A stretch of DNA of 64,000 bases from Bos javanicus (Eukaryota > Chordata > Mammalia > Artiodactyla > Bovidae): the NCBI RefSeq assembly GCF_032452875.1, contig NC_083878.1:41993378-42057377 (forward strand). The letters are read 5' to 3'. Position numbers and translations under genes: made by a program. The notes beneath the pieces are model-generated. The model was not told where the DNA came from. It searched no databases and worked only from the letters and a program-made list of their open reading frames with translations. Positions 22,641 through 34,300 of this stretch are shown one piece after another. Position 1 is the stretch's first letter. Every line of letters begins with the position of its first letter.

Positions 22641-25496
22641 ACAATTAAGCCTCAGTATTTATTTTTCTATTCTGCTTTGTGTGTGGTTGAACTATCTCAC
22701 AATCAAAATACCACTATTTTCTAAATTATAGCAGACTTTACATGGGCAGAAAAGGCAAAGAGGACCTACTCACAGGGACACATTTGATATAAGCTGATTG
22801 ATCCATTCTACACAATTCAGATTTTTTAAGTTCTAGGAAATAAAAGTTAATTATGGGGTAAAGTTCTAATAATTATGGAAAATAGCCACTTACTGAGTTA
22901 AAAAGTATTTGTTAAATGTATACTATTTGTCCAGCTCTATCCAAGGCAGCAGACAATTAAAAAAAAAATCAAGCAATAGTTACATATTCCCTGTCTTTAT
23001 TAACATACAGAAGGTGTTCATAAAGGAAATAATCAGAGAACAAGGTGAAGAATTCCACAAATATATTTTATGATCCCATGTGCTAGAGTAATCCATTGAC
23101 AAAAAGGGCACTTTGACCCTTGTAGTAATCAGAGAAGTTGGTTGTTTCATTGGTTGGTTTATTTCTTTTGTTTGAATTTTTTTAATTGAAAATAGAATTT
23201 AATTTTGAGGAAAGTATGAGATTTCTATAAGCTGAGAAATCAGAAAGAGGGATGAAGGAAGGAGTGGTACGCAGAGAATAAAAGCTCAGAAGCAAGGTGA
23301 ACTTGACCTGAAAAAGGGGGACTATCTGCTTGTTGGAAACAGAAGGTTAATCCAGGGAGCAGGAAAGAATAGGAATGGGCGTTAGATAAGCAAGGTGCAT
23401 GCTGTTCATATTAAAATTTACTTTGTGACAATTCAAGAATGACTTCTGATAGTTGATACTGAGAACTCTGTTACTAGGAAGTAGCTTTGGTTTGAATCCT
23501 CAAGGAGAAGAACTAGAAATTTTATTTTCTTATCAATAGAGATAGGAAACTAAACCTTGAAGGCATACCTGAATCATCAGATCAGTAGAAGATACATGGA
23601 TGAATTTTCAACATGACGGAGTCTCCTTTAGAGCAAATACTTACATATGTAACTAAACAAACAGTTTTAAAAACAATGATATGTGTTTTAGGAGAGGAAA
23701 AGAAACTAGCTGTTAAAGCTCTCACCACATCTTTTCTGGAGCTCACGAAGAGAGAGAGCCCTAGGGCTGTCTACAACTCCCCAACAAGTTCTTGAAAATA
23801 AGACTCTTCTGTGATTTAATAACACCATTTATGGGAAACAAAACTTAACTTTTTTTAATACTTTCTAAGAGGATGAAGGTAGGAGAGTAAGTCGATATTC
23901 AGTGAGCATTTCATTATCTTTGTGAAACAAACATGTAAATAATCATTTATTTAATTTCATATATATGGAGTAGGTGTAGGCAGAGGAGAATGTAAATTCT
24001 TTTCAGACATGGAGCTGATGGTTGTAAAAACCCTCTTACCCTACCCCGTGGTCTCACTGACACACTGCTGCTGGAGTGAAAATATTCTACCAATTCTAAT
24101 AGACTGAAAATCAAAATAAACAGCTTAATTACATGGTGGGTGTTTTTGAATGGCTTTATGAATTGTAAAGGGCTCATCACATGTCTGTGTTTCCACACTC
24201 CTTAAGACTTCATCACTTGAAGTACCCAATGTAGTGAGATGGATGCAACAAATAGCCAGGAAGCATCATATTACAAAACGTAATATCTTTGTTCTCTTCA
24301 TCCCAGATCAGGACAGTGAAATGATCAGCATTGTGACAACAAAGTTGCTGTATTTCTAGTGGAATGTCATGCCTAGCTCAAAACTTGTATTTCAAATCAG
24401 GAGATTAAGAAAGATTGGTTGAAAAATACTCATTTTTCTTTAGTTAACCAAGATGGGGAGTTGTATGTTTCTGGATATGTTGTAGGCTTTCAGAAGACAG
24501 AGCCATAGCTATCCAACTTGGTGGTATTCCATTCAAAGGGAAGACTAAGTAAAAGCTTTATGAAAACAGTGAAAATATAGTGTCATGTTGCTAAAATGAA
24601 ATCATTTTGTAAATTACTTTTCCCTGAAAGTTGACTGTTGGACTTTGTATTTCAATCAGGCAGTGCGTTTTTGAGCTGTTTTGACATTTTAGCTATGGAT
24701 GGGAGAGGGGAAGAGAAAGGGAGAGAGCGAGAGGAGGAGGAGGTGAGATGGAAGGTAGGGGGAGAGGAGATGAAGGAGAAAACAAAGAAAAATGAGGATA
24801 AAAGGAAGGGAAGGAATAAAAATGGAAAGAAGAAATAAGTGAAGGAATGAAAGAAGAAATGAGATATAGAACTTTTACAATTAAACAAATATGATTTCAA
24901 AAGCTTTCTTTCAGGAGCTTATGGACATATTTGAACAAATTGGTAGTTGGAATTCCTCTTTGGAAACCATCATTTTATTTCTCATAAAAGAAAACCAGAC
25001 TTATTACATTGTATGCTGTTTTTTAATAACAAAATGGTATCTACCATATTCATCTATCTTCATTGTGAATTACTTTTTTTTCCCCCAAAACTCAGTCTAG
25101 GCTGGTCTTTTGGAGGGAGGAGATGAAGTAATGTGACGGTATTACATGGAATTTTCTCTGTGTCTGCTGAAAAGGAGAGCAAGTGGGTCTACTGAGCAAG
25201 AAGGCCAAGAAGAGATGCAGGGGGAAGGATATTCTCTCCTGGATTTCTTACAGCTCTCCATTTCCAAGAAAGTTCACTGAGTTCTGAGACATCTTTGTAG
25301 ATTTTATTTTGTATTATCCCAGGTGCAAAAGGTTTGAATAATTCTATTTCTTAGATCATGACACCTTCTTATAGGTGGATGTGAGGCCCCCTCTTGTTTT
25401 GTGAATATAAATGTAAGAATGTAGGCAAAGTATGTATTCATTTCATTCTTATTCTCCATTCCACTTCTGCTTACTCCCATAACAACCACTCTGATA
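22641..25496. other. unassigned 2.9 kb with a polypurine tract
   Basis: No gene or young repeat. The feature that stands out is the purine-rich tract at 24698-24865. An old interspersed repeat may be present around 22900-23000. Confidence 0.5.
24698..24865 (+). repeat. polypurine (GA-rich) tract
   Basis: About 168 bases are almost all A and G on this strand, with only scattered T and C ('gggagaggggaagagaaagg', 'gaggaggaggaggtgag'). Such tracts can form triplex (H-DNA) structures. No function is implied. Confidence 0.85.
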
Positions 25497-25930
25497 GTGA
25501 AAGTGTTAGTCCCTCAGTCATGTCTGAATTTTTGTGAGCCCATAGACAGCTACCTGCCAGGCCCCTCTGTCCATGGGATTTTTGAGGCAAGAATACTGGA
25601 AAGTGAAGTCAGGAAAGTGAAGTCACTCAGTCATGTCTGAGTCTTTGCAACCCCATGGACTGTAGCCTACCAGGCTCCTCTCTCCATGGGATTTTCCAGG
25701 CAATAGTACTGGAGTGGATTGCCATTTCCTTCTCCAGCAGATCTTCCCAACTCAGGGATCGAACCCAGGTCTCCCACATTGTAGACACTTTACTGTCTGA
25801 GCCATGAGGGAAGTCATACTCTAGTGGGTAGCAATTCCCTTTTCCAGTGGATGTTCCTGACCCAGAAACCAAACCTGGGTCTCCTGCATTGCAGGCAGAT
25901 TCTTAACTGTCTGAGTCACCAAGGAAGCCC
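25497..25930 (-). mobile_element. Bov-tA SINE interrupted by another Bov-tA
   Basis: The outer copy runs 25497-25597 (3' part) and resumes at about 25818 ('tactctagtgggtagc'), ending with the tRNA head 'gagtcaccaaggaagccc' at 25930. The break falls in the 'aatactgga / gtggg' core, so the reading resumes almost exactly where it stopped. Confidence 0.85.
25598..25817 (-). mobile_element. Bov-tA SINE nested in a Bov-tA
   Basis: A full copy from 'aaagtgaagtcactcagtcatg' to 'gtctgagccatgagggaag', in the same orientation as its host. A short 'atact' repeat may be the remaining duplication. Confidence 0.85.
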
Positions 25931-25944
25931 TAATTAATATATGT

Positions 25945-26073
25945 GCTTGTGCTTAGTTGCTCAGTCATGTCCAACTCTTTGTGACCCCATGGACTGTATC
26001 CCACCAGGCTCTTCTGTCTATGGGATTATCCAGGCAAGAATACTGGAGTGGGTTGCCATGCCCTACTCCAGGG
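25945..26073 (-). mobile_element. Bov-tA/Bov-A body, tRNA head missing
   Basis: 'gtgcttagttgctcagtcatgtcc' to 'ttgccatgccctactccaggg'. The copy stops abruptly where L1 ORF2 sequence of the same sense begins. Confidence 0.85.
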
Positions 26074-26690
26074 AATCTGTTCCATTGGTTTATATTTCTG
26101 TTTTAGTGCCAGTACCATACTGTCTTGATTACTATAGCTTTGTAATATAGTCTGAAGTCAGGGAGCCTGATTCTTCCAGTTCTGTTTTTCTTCTGAAGAT
26201 TTTTTTCTGGCAATTCAGAGTCTTTTGTGTTTCTATACCAGCTGTAGAATTTGCTGTTCTAGTTCTGTGGAAAATGCCATTGGTAATTTGATAGGAATTG
26301 CATTAAATCTGTAGATTGCCTTGGGTAGTATAGTTATTTTCACAATATTGATTCTTCCAATCTAAGAACATATATCCCCATGTGTATCCCTCTATCTGTT
26401 TGTACCATCTTTGATTATCTCTGGGAACTCTACTCAGTGCTCTGTGGTGACTTAAATGGGAAGGAAATCCCCCCAAAATGGGATATATGTATACGCTTAG
26501 CTGATTTATTTTGCTGTAGAGTATCCCAGGGATGGGGGAGCCTGGTGGGCTGCCGTCTATGGGGTTGCACAGAGTCGAACATGACTGAAGTGACTTAGCA
26601 GCAGCAGAATAGAAACTAATAGAACATTGTAAAATGACTATACTCCAATATGCAATGGTTTTAAAAGTTCTACTTAGAGAAAAAAAAAAA
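26074..26690. mobile_element. L1 with 5' inversion (ORF2 part minus, 3' UTR part plus)
   Basis: 26074-26418 is L1 ORF2 in the minus orientation ('agtaccatactgtcttgattac', 'ggtaatttgataggaattgcattaaatctgtag'). From 26419 the sequence is L1 3' UTR in the plus orientation ('ggaactctactcagtgctctgtggtgac') and ends in an A run at about 26680. A Bov-A2 fragment interrupts it at 26520-26607. The inverted-5' layout is typical of twin priming. Confidence 0.82.
26520..26607 (+). mobile_element. Bov-A2 right monomer, partial
   Basis: 'gtatcccagggatgggggag' to 'gacttagcagcagcag'. It is 5'-truncated and inserted in the L1 3' UTR, whose text resumes with 'aaactaatagaacattgtaaaatgac'. Confidence 0.88.
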
Positions 26691-26699
26691 GATAACAAA

Positions 26700-26981
26700 C
26701 ATTTAATCCAATAATATTAATATAAAATGAGTTTTAAATACAGACTCTTTAGGATACTATTATTTAAAATATTCAGTAGTCATAGTACATCTGAGTCTGT
26801 GCTATGTACAGGAGTTTGCTTTTCTGGAATTTGAAATTTGACTCATTATAGGATTTTTTTACTCTAACATGTGATGCAGCATAACAAAATAAATTGTAGT
26901 TATTCCTTTTCAAAGAATACATAGAATGAGAAAATTCAGCTAGATTACCTGACAGAAGATGATTTCATCCCAAAACTAATA
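26700..26981. other. unassigned AT-rich spacer
   Basis: Nothing recognisable. It ends at the target-site duplication of the inverted BovB. Confidence 0.5.
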
Positions 26982-26993
26982 ATATTCATTGTT

Positions 26994-28163
26994 CAGTTCA
27001 GTTCAGTTGCTCAGTCGTGTCCGACTCTTTGCGACCCCATGAATTGCAGCATGCCAGGCCTCCCTGTCCATCACCAACTCCTGGAGTTCACTCAGACTCA
27101 CTTCCATCGAGTCAGTGATGCCACCCAGCCATCTCATCCTCTGTCTTCCCCTTCTCCTCCTACCCCCAGTCCCTCCCAGCATCAGAGTCTTTTCCAATGA
27201 GTCAACTCTTCACATGAGGTGGCCAAAGTACTGGAGTTTCAGCTTTAGCATCATTCCTTCCAAAGAAATCCCAGGGCTGATCTCCTTCAGAATGGACTGG
27301 TTGGATCTCCTTGCAGTCCAAGGGACTCTCAAGAGTCTTCTCCAACACCACAGTTCAAAAGCATCAATTTTTTGGTGCTCAGCCTTCTTCACAGTCCAAC
27401 TCTCACATCCATACATGACCACAGGAAAAACCATAGCCTTGACTAGATGGACCTTTGTTGGCTAAGTAATGTCTCTGCTTTTGAATATGCTATCTAGGTT
27501 GGTCATAACTTTCCTTCCAAGGAGTAAGCGTCTTTTAATTTCATGGCTGCAGTCACCATCTGCAGTGATTTTGGAGCCCAAAAAATAAAGTCTGACACTG
27601 TTTCCACTGTTTCCCCATCTATTTCCCATGAAGTGATAGGACCAGATGCCATGATCTTCGTTTTCTGAATGTTGAGCTTTAAGCCAACTTTTCACTCTCC
27701 TCTTTCACTTTCATCAAGAGGCTTTTTAGTTCCTCTTCACTTTCTGCCATAAGGGTGGTGTCATCTGCATATCTGAGGTCATTGATATTTCTCATGCTAG
27801 TAAAGTAATGCTCAAAATTCTCCAAGCCAGGCTTCAGCAATATGTGAACCGTGAACTTCCTGATGTTCAAGCTGGTTTTAGAAAAGGCAGAGGAACCAGA
27901 GGTCAAATTGCCAACATCTGCTGGATCATGGAAAAAGCAAGAGAGTTCCAGAAAAACATCTATTTCTGCTTTATTGACTATGCCAAAGCCTTTGACTGTG
28001 TGGATCACAATCAACTGTGGAAAATTCTGAAAGAGATGGGAATACCAGACCACCTGACCTGCCTCTTGAGAAATCTGTATGCAGGTCAGGAAGCAACAGT
28101 TAGAACTGGACATGGAACAACAGACTTGTTCCAAATAGAAAAAGGAGTACATCAAGGCTGTAT
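26994..28163. mobile_element. BovB with 5' inversion and perfect target-site duplication
   Basis: 26994-27793 is the BovB 3' part in the minus orientation, from the 'ttcagttcagttgctcag' tail up to the reverse of the YADD region. At 27794 the orientation flips, and 27797-28163 is an upstream reverse-transcriptase segment in the plus orientation ('gtaaagtaatgctcaaaattctcc' through FIDYAKAFDCVDH to 'ggctgtatat'). The 12 bp duplication atattcattgtt lies at 26982-26993 and 28164-28175, so both parts arrived in one event. About 100 bp between the two segments is missing. Confidence 0.95.
27808..28163 (+). pseudogene. BovB reverse transcriptase fragment (inverted segment)
   Basis: An open frame of about 118 BovB codons covers the fingers/palm entry of the reverse transcriptase. 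It contains 'QAGFRKGRGTRGQIANI' and the motif A region FIDYAKAFDCVDH, with the first catalytic Asp, and ends in the 'KGVHQGC' block. The YADD box lies in the other, oppositely oriented piece, so the enzyme is physically split. Confidence 0.88.
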
Positions 28164-28329
28164 ATATTCATTGTTACTACATAATAAGTCAGTTGGGAGA
28201 ATGACTAAAAATATAAGGTTCAATTGACAATACAAGGGAAAACTCTAAATTACTTAGATACTGACTTAGGAAGAAGAAACTTTTTAAAGTATATTAAAGG
28301 ACATAAAAGATGAACCAATTTAAGTTCAT

Positions 28330-28930
28330 TCCATCACCATAGGTGAGATGGTCTAACTTTGAAAAATTATTAATTCAGATCAAATTATCTTATAATTTCA
28401 AAATAATTTTTATCAAAATATCAGCTGGAATTTTGGAGAAACTTGACAAATCTTAGAAAATATGATATAAAAATTAAAAATGAGTTCATTAGTAATAACT
28501 TAACATTGAAAAATAAAAGTAAAAAATGGGGATTCGCATTCTAGATATTAGGACTTAAAAGGCATTGCAATAAAAAAAAAAGTTCTGTAGTCCTAAAGGA
28601 ACAGACACATATAATTATGGAACAGAATTTATTATTCATAATCTGACTCATATAAATGTGTGTATATATATATAGGGATTTGTTGATCATATGAGGGCCA
28701 GCACTAATCAATAAATATAGGACAAGTTGTGGAGTAGACAGTCTCAGAGACAAGCTTCATCTTTTGGTTGGATTTCCAATAAAAAATATACTCTAAAGGT
28801 AAAACAAAGTTATTGGGGGAAAATATAACATACTAACTTTGTCTCCTGGTATAGCAAAGAAACCTTAAAAATCCTAAAACTCAGACAGTGGATCCAAAAC
28901 TTGACTCTTGTATCTTTGTAATACTTCCCC
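28330..28930 (+). mobile_element. decayed L1M ORF2 fragment
   Basis: The succession 'ggggattcgcattctagatattagg', 'aaggaacagacacatataattatggaac' and 'caagttgtggagtagacag' follows the ORF2 region after the reverse transcriptase in old L1 elements. Stops and indels are frequent. Confidence 0.65.
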
Positions 28931-29179
28931 CTTTAAAAGTAGAGTGAAAAAAAATAAGCTTGAAAGAGTTTCTGTTATGTTCACCATTTTTATCCTGCTG
29001 TATCTACTCTGAAAAGATAAGCTGTGTTACCTTCAAGAATATGCAGCATACTGAAATAGAATCTGAGGGTCTTTAAAAATTGAGAGTCATAAAATAAATG
29101 CAGTATCATTGGAATGATACCTTAATGATATCTTAGCTCTAAAAGAGACCAACTTTCTACCCTCATGCTGTCCATATAG

Positions 29180-30650
29180 CCGGAACTCTGTATGCTTCCT
29201 GTACCTGTGTATGTTTCCTTCCTTAGCTTTGGGAATTTTTCAGCCATAATTTTATCAAAAATATTTCTATCCCTGCTTTCTTATTCTCCTGGGGCCCTTA
29301 TGAATGTTAGTACACTTGCTCTCAACCTAGAAGTTCCTTAAGCTCTTCTCATTTAAAAAAAAAAAAAATTCTTTCTGCTGTTCTGATTGGGTGATTTCCA
29401 TTATTCTGTCTTCCAGATTGGCTTAAGTGTTCTTCTGTATCACCTAATCTGCTGTTAATCCCCTCCCTTGAGTGTATTTTTTCATTTTATTTGTTGTATT
29501 CTTTAGTTCTGACTGATTCTTTTTACATAATTTCTTGTTAAAATTCTTCCTGTGTCTGTCTAATCTTTCCCTCAGTTCAGTTAGGATTCTTATTATTGCT
29601 TTGAACTCTTTTAACAGGTAAATTATTCATCTGTTTCATTCAGGTTTTCTCCTCAGTTTTTTTTTTTTTCCTTGTTCTTTCATTAGAAACATTTATCTTT
29701 CTTTTTGTTTTATTTAACTTTCTCTTTTTCTATGAAATTAGGTGAAACAGTTGCCTGTCACAATCTTGAAGGCATGTCCTTATGTGGGAGCAGCCCTGTT
29801 TCGTCCATGTGTGCCCAGGGACTTCGGTGGGAGAACTGGGTCTAAAGTGAGCAAAGGTTGTGTCTTCCACTAGGGGAGTACTGGCAGCCATGGCCTTGTT
29901 AGGGCTTGGAGAGGCTAGACCAGAACGAGATGCAAACCAGGGCTTCTATACTCAAGCCATCACAGCCCTGTTTGGGGTGGGGGAAGGACCCTAGGGACTG
30001 GAACAAGAGTCCTCAGGAAGTTGGGTTTCTCCTGAGTGTGATGGCTGTCTCCACCTTGCTTTGGGGCACAGCTAAGACCTGAGGGATTGGGGCTGCCATT
30101 CTGTGCTAGTTGGATTTTTTTTCCCTATGTACTTGGTTAGAGGCTGGGTTGGTGCCATACTATTGAGCTTTTTTCAGTCTTTTCCAGGTGTGCCTGGGGA
30201 CACACACTCTGCTGATGGGGGTCTCCATTCTCGAGCTAGTTTCACTCCCTGCTGAACGTACACACTGATGCACACACTGCCCAAGGCCACAGGCAGGTCC
30301 ACAGTCCGAGTCAGCTCTGTTCCTTCGAAGTATACGTACTGTCATTGGTAATGGCAGCCTCCACTTTAGTGGGGAACATAGCTGGAGCAAGAGGAGCTAA
30401 AAGAGCAGGATGGCTGGGCAGTGGCTGGAGTGGTCCTGGCAAATGGCCAGTGCCCCAGGCAGTTCTCAATCTGCTGCTTTCACATTGTGACTTGGAGCAA
30501 GCAAGTCTTTGCACACATTCTTCAAGAGCAGTCTCAGTTTCTCACAGCCGCTTGGTTACCCTCACTAGTTTCCACATCAGCTATGAGGGGGCTCATCATC
30601 CTGGTGTTGCACCCCAGGGTTGGTGTGTCTAATGTGTGAACTGAAGCCCA
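29180..30650 (-). mobile_element. old L1/HAL1-type element: ORF1-like segment and 5' UTR
   Basis: On the minus strand, 29340-29220 can be read as the L1 ORF1 core (the region of 'IKRTNIH', then the segment ending 'KLWLKN'). The complement of 29390-29660 is the ORF1 N-terminal/linker area. The GC-richer 29760-30650 matches the style of old L1 5' UTRs ('cttgaaggcatgtccttatgtgggag'). It is heavily mutated. A HAL1 or L1M subfamily is likely. Confidence 0.72.
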
Positions 30651-30744
30651 TGCTTCCTCTCATTCTCTAAACAAAGAAGATTGTAATGGTGAGTGATGAA
30701 GACGTCAACACAAAACCCTTCTGCAATACTACTTTAACAGGTCT

Positions 30745-30874
30745 GTTTTTTTTTTTTTTTTTATGGTTGTAGAGTTTTTCTTGTGGGATCTTAGTTCCCT
30801 TCCCAGGGATTGAACCTAGGCCCTTTGTAGTGAAAGCACTGAGTCATAACCTCTGGACCACCAAGGATTTCCCA
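30745..30874 (-). mobile_element. CHR-type tRNA-derived SINE
   Basis: A T run (the complement of a poly-A tail) is followed by 'gggatcttagttcccttcccagggattgaac' and the head 'ctctggaccaccaaggatttccc'. This is the older cetartiodactyl tRNA-Glu SINE type, distinct from Bov-tA. Confidence 0.8.
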
Positions 30875-30923
30875 ATAAGTTAACATTTTTATTCTTATTC
30901 TAGGCTGTTAAGCTTTGTGTTCA

Positions 30924-32858
30924 GTTCAGGCAGTTCAGTTGTTCAGTCGTGTCCGACTCTTTGTGACCCCATGGACTGCGGCATGTCAGGCTTCGCTGCC
31001 CATCACCAACTCCCGGAGCATACTCAAACTCATATCCAAGGTGTTGGTGATGCCATTCAAACATTTCATCCTCTGCCGTCCCCTTGTCCTCCCGCCTTCA
31101 ATCTCTCCCAGCATCAGGGTCTTTTCAAATGAGTCAGTTCTTTACATCAGATGGCCAAAGTATTGGAGTTTCAGCTTCAGCATCAGTCCTTCCAGTGAAT
31201 ATTCAGGACTGATTTCCTTTAGAACGGACTGGTTGGATCTCCTTGCAGTCCAAGGCATTCTCAAGAGTCTTCTCCAACCCCACAGTTCAAAAGCATCAAT
31301 TCTTCAGTGCTCAACTTTCTTTATAGTCCAAATCTCACATCCATACATGACTACTAGAAAAACCATAGCTCTGACTAGACGAACCTTTATTGGTAAAGTA
31401 ATGTCTCTGCTTTTTAATATGCTGGCTAGGTTGGTCATAGCTTTCTTCCAAGAAGCAAGCATCTTTTAATTTCATGGTTGCAGTCACTATCTGCAGTGAT
31501 TTTAGAGCCCCCAAAATAAAGTCTGTTATTGTTTCCATTGTTTCTCCATCTATTTGCCATGAAGTGATAGGGCTTGATGCCATGATCTTCGTTTTCTGAA
31601 TGTTGAGCTTTAAGCCAACTTTTTCACTCTCCTCTTTCACTTTCATGAAGAGGCTCTTTAGTTCTTCTTAGCTTTCTGCCATAAGGGTGGTGTCATCTGT
31701 GTATCTGAGGTTATTGGTATTTCTCCCGGCAATCTTGATTCCTGCTTGTGCTTCATTCAGCCCAGTGTTTCTCATGATGTACTCTGCATATAAGTTAAAT
31801 AAGCAGGGTGACAATATACAGCTTTGACATACTCCTTTTCCTATTTGGAACCAGTCTGTTGTTCCATGTCCAGTTCTAACTGTTGCTTCCTGACCTGCAT
31901 ACAGATTTCTCAAGAGGCAGGTCAGGTGGTCTGGTATTCCCATCTCTTTCATAATTTTCCACAGTTTGTTGTGATCCACACAGTCAAAGGCTTTGGCATA
32001 GTCAATAAACAAAAGTAGATGTTTTTCTGGAACTCTACTGCTTTTCTGATGATCCAGTGGATGTTGGCAGTTTGATCTCTGGTTCCTCTGGCTTTTCTAA
32101 ACCCAGCTTGAACATCTAGAAGTTCACGGTTCACATAGTGTTGAAGCCTGGCTTGGAGAATTTTGAACATTACTTTGTTAGCATGTGAGATGAGTGCAAT
32201 TGTGCAGTAGTTTGAGCATTCTTTGGCATTGCCTTTCTTTGGGATTGGAATGAAAACGGACCTTTTCCAGTCCTTTGGTCACTGCTGCGTTTTCCAGATT
32301 TGCTGGCTTATTCAGTGTAGCACTTTCACAGCATCCTCTTTTAGGATTTGAAATAGCTCAACTGGAATTCCATCCCCTCCACTAGCTTTGTTTGTAGTGA
32401 TGCTTCCTAAGGCCCACTTGACTTCAAATTCCAGGATGTATGGCTCTAGGTGAGTGATCACAACATCACGGTTATCTGGGTCATGAAGATCTTTTTTTGT
32501 ATAGTTCTTCTATATATTCTTGCCACCTCATCTTAATATCTTCTGCTTCTGTTAGGTCCATACCATTTCTGTCCTTTAATGTGCTCATCTTTGCATGAAA
32601 TGTTCCCTTGGTATCTCTAATTTTCTTGAAGAGATCTCTAGTCGTTCCCATTCTGTCGTTTTTCTCTATCTTTGCACTGATTGATGAGGAAGGCATTCTT
32701 ATCTCTCCTTGCTATTCTTTGAAACTCTGCATTCAAATGGGCATATCTTTCCTTTTCTCCTTGCCTTTAGCTTCTCTTCTTTTCTCAGCTATAAAGGCCT
32801 TGTCAGACAACCATTTTTCCTTTTGCATTTCTTTTTCTTGGAGGTGGTCTGATGGTAT
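30924..32858 (-). mobile_element. BovB, about 1.9 kb, 5'-truncated
   Basis: It runs from the 3' tail 'ttcagttcaggcagttcag' to the linker after the endonuclease ('tttttcttggaggtggtctgat', complemented). Coding pieces on the minus strand are 32696-32481 (linker), 32170-31949 and 32012-31668 (reverse transcriptase, FIDYAKAFD; the YADD box reads YTDD) and 31646-31335 (C-terminal part), each separated by frameshifts or stops. I found no clear target-site duplication. Confidence 0.93.
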
Positions 32859-33340
32859 TAGTGTCATAATGACAAAGATTTAAAAAAATTTTTTTTTCCT
32901 TTTCTGTAGGCTCCAGAATAGCATATGAATATTTATTTGGGTACAATAAGGCACATTTCTTGGAAAATGACTTCAATTTTAAGGTGGCTGGTTCCATATA
33001 TCGTATTCCATATATGTTGACTGTGGAAGTCAAAGGGACTCTTGTGGAAGTGAAAGGGACCACCTTGGACAGCTAGCAAGGTGAAGAAAGTTGCTTAGTT
33101 TAGAAATGCTAGCTACAGAGCCTTATATAGTCACTCAGTGTTTCTAACTTTTGAGGTTTATCTATCGTTGTTGCTTTGACAACTCCCAGCGGCAAATAGT
33201 TCATTCATCCCAACTCATTCAGGTGGCTATTCTGTTGTAAAACTACCCCAGGTACACATGACTTCCCCCCTTGTTCAGTGACAGTGTCTTTCCTCCTTTA
33301 AGCCACTTATTCATTGATTCAAAATTTTTCTGTCAGTAAA
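32859..33340. other. unassigned spacer
   Basis: About 480 bp. It contains a short imperfect tandem of 'gtggaagtcaaagggac / gtggaagtgaaagggac' near 33022-33061. No gene. Confidence 0.5.
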
Positions 33341-33600
33341 TGGCACCCCACTCCAGTACTCTTGCCTGGAAAATCCCATGGACGGAGGAGCCTGGTGGGC
33401 TGCAGTCCATGGGGTCGAAAAGAGTCAGACACAACTGAATGACTTCACTTTCACTTTTCACTTTCATGCATTGGAGAAGGAAATGGCAACCCACTCCAGT
33501 GTTCTTGCCTGGAGAATCCCAGGGGCGGGGGAGCCTGGTGGGCTGCTGTTTGTGGAGTCACACAGAGTCGGACACGACTGAAGTGACTTAGCAGCAGCAA
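33341..33600 (+). mobile_element. Bov-A2 SINE
   Basis: A two-unit copy with the 'ttcactttcacttttcactttcatgcatt' type linker and a short AGC tail ending at 33600. Confidence 0.93.
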
Positions 33601-33779
33601 GAGTATACTTAATACCCACTTAAAGTCATTAGTTCACATTCTGATTTCCAGAACAGCAAAAAATGAAGCTTTTTATTTTTATAGTATCTCATAAGACTTA
33701 AAACACTGGTATGATTTTGGATTTCTATTATTTCAACCATGGCTTGCTTATCCAACTTTCTCCATCTTGGTTTTGTTTC

Positions 33780-34300
33780 CTGGATTAAGTGTCCCCCTTA
33801 AAATATGGCACCCAGAACTGAACAACAAACTCCGGATATGGTCTGAGTTACAGAGGTTAGGAAAGTGATTACAAGCTACAATTTAGAAAAAGGGCTTGTA
33901 CTAATGCAACCTATGAATGTGAATTTTTAAAGGCATCTGCCACGTACTGATGGGTCTTATTAAAGTTGTGGTCAGTTAAATCCTCCAGATCTTTTTCACA
34001 TGATTTTCTGCCAAGGCAAGTTTCTCCATCCTGTATTATACAATTAGTATTTGAACTTTTATGCAGAATGTTGCATTTATCACTATTAAATTTCATTTTA
34101 TTGGAATTTACTTGGAATTCCAGCCTGTCAGAACAATTTTGAAGGTTGATTGTTATATTTATTATCCTTTACAGCTTTGTGCCATTCAGATTTCATAAGC
34201 TTCCTTTCTGTGTTGTCACCAAAATCATTGGTAAACAGGCTTAAGGAAGCTGAGTCAACAAGGAGCTAGCAGTAATCTACTAGATGATGGAGGTGAAAAT
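33780..34300 (-). mobile_element. ancient CR1/L3-type LINE relic
   Basis: On the plus strand the text 'tggcacccagaactgaacaac', 'cctccagatctttttcacatg', 'catttatcactattaaatttcat' and 'ccagcctgtcagaacaattttg' follows the antisense of a CR1/L3 reverse-transcriptase end in the right order. The minus-strand frame 34096-33911 (61 residues) keeps the pattern MKFNxDKC, then 'CEKDLEDL', seen after the palm domain in CR1-clade enzymes. This family predates placental radiation, so the copy is very old. Confidence 0.78.

Noticed and set aside
23613..23795. 60-codon plus frame starting MTESPLEQ
   Set aside because: It looked gene-like at first, but it is short, has no neighbouring exon signals and no family I recognise.
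25497..26073. Closely spaced similar repeats that could suggest a CRISPR-like array
   Set aside because: The repeats are SINE bodies of over 100 bp, not short repeats with unique spacers, and the genome is mammalian.
30915..31469. 184-codon open frame on the plus strand
   Set aside because: It is antisense to BovB coding sequence. The same peptide pattern recurs opposite every BovB 3' end in the window (for example 27115-27465 and 44775-45032).
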